NCBI GenBank assembly: GCA_963942565.1
Contig: OZ012684.1
Coordinates: 69,656,310 to 69,720,309, forward strand
Direction: 5' to 3'
Source of the DNA: Maea johnstoni
Lineage: Eukaryota; Annelida; Polychaeta; Spionida; Magelonidae
DNA: 64,000 nucleotides
Under the pieces are notes generated by a model. It did not search any database. It had not been told where the DNA came from and saw only the letters and a program-made list of their open reading frames with translations. Below are positions 59,901 to 64,000 of this stretch, piece by piece (the first letter of the stretch is position 1; each line of letters opens with the position of its first letter). Position numbers and translations under genes: made by a program.

Positions 59901-60255
59901 AGAAATCCAGCTGGGCTATAAGAATATTTGCCTAATATGCTGTAGCTCTGTTGGTGGATTATGGAAAAGGGATTAATAGACTATGAATTCAAGCTTAATA
60001 GAAATTGTCTAGAATAGCATCATTGAGAAAAAAGTCACATGTTACCTGGTTTTTATTTGTTTCAAAACAAAAATTTAACTGGAGAAATCCAGCTGGGCTA
60101 TGAGAGTATCTGCCTTTATGTAGCTGAGTGTTAGATTATGAAATAAGTATAGAACATGAAATCAAGCTAAATCTATATTGTCTAGGATAGCATCATTGAG
60201 GAAAAACAAACATTGTTTCCTGCTGTTTTATGGTTTCAAAATGAAAATTAAACAC
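59901..60255. repeat. 182-bp tandem duplication
   Basis: AGAAATCCAGCTGGGCTATA (59901) and AGAAATCCAGCTGGGCTATG (60083) open two units sharing TTGTCTAGRATAGCATCATT. By eye roughly three-quarters identical, so old. Confidence 0.85.
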
Positions 60256-60737
60256 TGAAATGGGTATCCAAGATTTTAAAATTGTGTTGATGGGATATAT
60301 GTTAAGGTTTGCAGTGGTCCGATTGACAGAGAAAAACATGTGGTAATAGGTGAGATGTGCATCTCGCCTAGTATGTAAAAAGTTTGCGAAATCTGTCAGA
60401 TTTATCGGTCTCTGTCTCAGCACAGCCTTTCATGCAACCGGACTGGGCAGTACCTGTCTGAAGGGTAAGTATAATAATACAGAACCAGTCTGGCAGCCCC
60501 ACGACTAGGGTAAATTAATGATACCCTCAATGGTACTGACCACTGAAAAGCATGCATTTTTGCCAAATGCTAACATTTCTCAATTTGCTCCACTGATTTT
60601 ATGAAATCTGTTTTTCTGGACTAGTTTGAAAAGTTTTGCAGGGAGAAAATATTTTTACACAAATATGACATTGTTTGGTGTTGTCAAGGAGCATTGACAT
60701 GACACTTCATGGACATGTAATGAGAAAGGTAATGCTT
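60256..60737. other. Unique sequence
   Basis: Nothing recognised. Confidence 0.5.
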
Positions 60738-61172
60738 TCAAGTATCGTAACAGTACCATACCCTTTTGCTGGCATTGGTACTGGTACCAGCTGTCTCACC
60801 CTTAACGGTTACAGCCCTACGGATACTTACCCCTTTCCCCTTCCAGTGTGCAACATAAGCACAATAATGCCCCATTGCAAGTGAATTTGACAAAAAAAAT
60901 GGCAACGGGCAAGCAGAACCCGCTTGGCAAGTGGAAGTGCAGGTGGGGCAAATTAACTTTAAGGGCAGCTTGCCCCGCTCGACAAGTAATGTTTTGTGAC
61001 CTATGTAGAACTTTCTTTCCCCTCTCACACACTCAGGTGAGGTGGCGATGAAGCTCTTTGCTCTTGGATGGTTGCTGTGCTCTAGGGAACTTAACCTTGA
61101 GCACTTATCCCTGGGATGTAAATCTTCCTGGGAAAGTCTGCGTTGTATTGGCATATTGGGAGAAGTCCTCAT
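60738..61172 (-). other. Longest non-repetitive open frame (144 codons), not called as a gene
   Basis: A minus-strand frame of 144 codons in GC-balanced unique DNA, with balanced composition including nine Cys. No domain, signal peptide or membrane segment is evident. A plus-strand sequence inside it, CTTTCCCCTCTCACACACTC then AGGTGAGG (about 61013-61040), looks like a splice acceptor running into a donor-like GTGAGG. Evidence for either strand being exonic is weak. Confidence 0.2.
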
Positions 61173-61292
61173 GACAAATGTTAGGGAGTTTCCTGTATAT
61201 TATGAGCATCCCTAAGGGTTTTTGTTGCATTGATAGATCAGTATTATAAGCAATTCGTTCCCACTGCCTTTTAACTTATTGATCATGCTGTC

Positions 61293-61522
61293 TTAACCTA
61301 TTCATGTCTGGATATCTAAAAGTGTCATCTGGACCTGTGATACCTTAGAAAATAACTTTGGAGTTTAAAGGCCTAAATTTGCAAAAGATTTGAATGAAAG
61401 TTATAGATAGAGTTCAGAAGTACATCTCTCCTTCAGGTATATTTTGGAAAATGCTTTTGTTGGAGAGATAAAACACTGAAGTAGTCAGGTGGTTTTGGCT
61501 GCTACAGGCATGAATGGGTTAA
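61293..61522 (+). mobile_element. Family B MITE
   Basis: TTAACCTATTCATGTCTGG to CAGGCATGAATGGGTTAA, complete. Confidence 0.9.
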
Positions 61523-62223
61523 CAACCTTTAACCCTTTTATATAATGTCGAAATCATTTGAAAATATTTCTTACAAAAACAATCATTTGAATTAGGAAAC
61601 TTCCACATTACATGATTTAACATGAAAACATCAACCAATATGATATTGCCAGAATCAATTTAGAGTTGATTGCAATGAACTTTGAGTGAGTTTAGCATTT
61701 TATAACTATAATCATTTGACATTGAAAAGATTAGTTCCATTGTCTCTCACCAGGTGGATTCTAAGCTAATATATGAAAATAAAATATTTTTTTCACAAAT
61801 GCTTCTTCATTTACTTAGACAAAGGAGTTCGAAACATGATACAAATTTATCTTCATACTGAAGATTATAATTAAAAAGAAAAAAAGCCCTCACATATTAC
61901 AAAATGACAAACTGTAACTTAATTAATATCAGGAAATCATTTTGTAAGTGATATAGATCAGAGGCTATACCTTGACATTAATGCACTATTAAATCATTCT
62001 TAGACTGGTTCTAAATACAAGTTGTGTCATCCTCTTCTGTACCTAAAAGGACAAAGGGCAATTAATATTTGATGAAAACAATGGGTCATATTGTTGTGAC
62101 TGCAGATTCAATATCCGCAATTGGAAAAATAACAAATGGTTTGTTTTTATCAGAAGAATAAAAAGACAAATGCCGATAGTTATGGCTGGTAATATAAGGT
62201 TAAAACATCATCTTTGTCTTCTT
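61523..62223. other. Unique AT-rich sequence
   Basis: Nothing recognised. Confidence 0.5.
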
Positions 62224-62453
62224 TTAACCCATTAATGCTTTACTACAGAAATTGTTTTCTGGATCTAAGATACTTTTGACAATGACATTGGCATTGAGAA
62301 TGATTTTACCAAATATTTGAAGGAGAGTTGTTGGTAATGTTCTGATAAATATTCCTCCATCAAATATTATTCTAACTATATATATGCTTTTGTCTGCAAG
62401 ATTTCATCAAAATTGTCAGGCTGCTTTTTGACGCTGTGAGCATTAATTGGTTA
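62224..62453 (+). mobile_element. Family B MITE, right tip interrupted
   Basis: TTAACCCATTAATGCTTTAC through GGAGAGTTGTTGG and GTCAGGCTGCTTTTTGACG to GAGCATTAATTGGTTA, where the Harbinger-like element starts. Confidence 0.82.
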
Positions 62454-62923
62454 GGCCACTCCAATTTAATTACTTGTCTTACAAGCTTTTTTTGGAAAAA
62501 AAATCCTGTCAGACTACAAAAAAAAAGAAGAAAAAAGTCATCTTTGGTGTCTTACAGACGAAAATGGTTTTGAAATTTTCTGTCAGACTCCAAAAAAAAA
62601 AAAAAAAGTGCAAGTTTTAAGAAATCAATATTCTTTGTAAGTGTGATTCAATCAACTACAGGAAGCTATCATTGCTGTAGTAGAGCCTCAGACTTTAGGA
62701 GGTATATCTCCCACCCTTCAGGTTACAGGGATTAATAGATTGAGTGATTTTATTTAGTTGAGAATAGGCTGGTAGAAACATATCGCTACCAGTCCTAGTC
62801 GTCAGACTTTTAAAAAAATAAAATAAATAAAAAAAGTCACATTTTTCAACTTTTTTTTAATTCCAAAATGGCTCAATTCCTACCTCCTGAGCATGTAAGA
62901 CAAGTAAATAAGTTGGAGTGGCC
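62454..62923 (+). mobile_element. PIF/Harbinger-like MITE, copy 2 (470 bp)
   Basis: Same ends and interior as the copy at 39711, by eye about 95% identical. Flanked by TTA (62451-62453 and 62924-62926). It lies in the last bases of a family B element, so it is younger than that copy. Confidence 0.87.
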
Positions 62924-64000
62924 TTATAAAGCAAATGCAGTCACAGGCGATTTAAGGGTTTCATAAAAAATTAAAAATCAAAATGTTGTTTTGCTTATTA
63001 TGTAGTATCATTTTCTTCCTTATTTTTGCTGAGTAATGAGTTAAGAGATCTACCTCTCTGTTCAAACAAACCCCCTTATACAGAACAAACCCCCTACATG
63101 GAAATCCTTGATCTGCCCCTGTGAAATGACTCGGAATATTGCCAGAGGCGCCCTGAATATGAGTGTGAATATGAGCCATAAATGGATTATTCAAGCAAAT
63201 ATGCAGTCAACAAATATAATCTACCTGGTAATGCAGTGATATTTATGTATGACATTCTTTTAACCTGTTTATTTCTAACGTAGCCCAAAATCTGGCCACG
63301 CCTCATAGTACAAGTATTTCAGACGATTGAATGTGAAATATTTATCCAACATTTTTCCTTCAAATATTCAAATATCCATTTTTATGATATTCTTAATCAT
63401 TAAAAAGGTTATTTATAAAAACCTCAATGCATACAGATAACAATTCAACATGCAACCTGGACAAAACAGGATTTTAGTCTTATCAATGAAATATGGTTCA
63501 GTGATATAGTAGCCCTGCATCACATTGTGAATTTATGTAAGTATCTCATGCACGTTTGAATTAAGCTGGTTTTGTAAATGTTTTTTTTTTTTTTTTCGAG
63601 ATTTTCTGCAGGTCTATGACCAAATATCTACAAGTAATGGATAGATGAAATAAAACTTACCTGGTAAACACATTTTTGTTTCTCGGAAAAAGCTCACCTC
63701 TCTATCCTGGGTCCATGTGATATTTAACACTGAAATAAATCAAGTTGGTTAGCATTACCTAGACATACTATCAATTGTGCTCAGGTGTCTTCAAAGGTGT
63801 TGTGTTGATGCTCACAGAAAGTAATATGCATTGTATAAAATTCCAATCTATTGAAAGGAGAGTTGTTAGTTTGTTTTTTTTGGCTAACGTTTATCCTTAA
63901 AATTATTTTCATAAAAGATACTTTTATTTAAACCATATTATGGAAGTATTCTGGCTGTGTTGGAGCGCCACAAAAGGTCATATTACTCTAAACTTTGATA
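62924..64000. other. Unique AT-rich sequence to the window end
   Basis: TTAACCTGTTTATTTCTAACG at 63260 and TTCCTTCAAATATTC at about 63354 may be remnants of another family B-type element. A T run lies at about 63580-63596. No gene. Confidence 0.45.

Overview
This 64-kb window reads as non-coding DNA from a repeat-rich, AT-rich eukaryotic genome in draft assembly; a run of 200 Ns lies at 3801-4000. Long (AT)n, (GA)n and (ATT)n microsatellites, dense short DNA transposons, several kinds of minisatellite and one retroposon-like family with an ATT tail suggest an animal, most likely a marine invertebrate. A deuterostome such as an echinoderm or hemichordate is a guess that the sequence cannot prove. 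I found no protein-coding gene, rRNA, tRNA or CRISPR array that I can support. The open frames are low-complexity translations, repeat translations or short chance frames with no domain I recognise. The window is therefore an intergenic region or part of a very large intron.

The dominant content is a set of short non-autonomous DNA elements. Most share the terminus TTAACCCNTTNATGC in inverted orientation and are bounded by TTAA, the pattern of piggyBac-type MITEs. I name them A to H and J. Family A (about 210 bp) has about 20 copies spread along the whole window. Family B (about 230 bp) has about 20 recognisable copies, many degenerate. Family C (up to about 345 bp) has four, and F, G, H and J are present once or as a local pair. 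In several places two elements abut and share one TTAA. A second superfamily is represented by two close copies of a 468-470 bp element with 30-bp inverted repeats and 3-bp TTA/TAA duplications, as in PIF/Harbinger MITEs. One of them sits in the end of a family B element.

Region by region: 0-4.3 kb holds microsatellites, one family A copy and the gap. 4.3-9.6 kb is a dense MITE cluster with a 43-bp minisatellite. 9.9-12.6 kb holds CTG-rich simple sequence and a 441-bp (AT)n tract. 13-20.3 kb alternates MITEs and unique sequence. 20.5-21.5 kb is a 91-bp tandem array with signs of dimeric higher order. 22.5-23.7 kb is minisatellite split by an (ATT)n-tailed retroposon. 25-35 kb has unique GC-richer blocks, a 63/65-bp array and a few MITEs. 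35-44 kb has MITEs and a triplicated 175-bp block. 44-56 kb is again MITE-dense with local duplications. 57-60 kb has the best enhancer-like blocks. 60-64 kb ends with a nested MITE.

Between the repeats are GC-richer, repeat-free islands of 200-600 bp (for example 7.64-7.99, 14.1-14.45, 25.04-25.25, 31.2-31.6, 34.1-34.64, 57.2-57.8 and 59.6-59.83 kb). Their composition and clustered transcription-factor-like motifs make them candidate cis-regulatory elements, but this rests on motif reading alone; cross-species conservation was not available.
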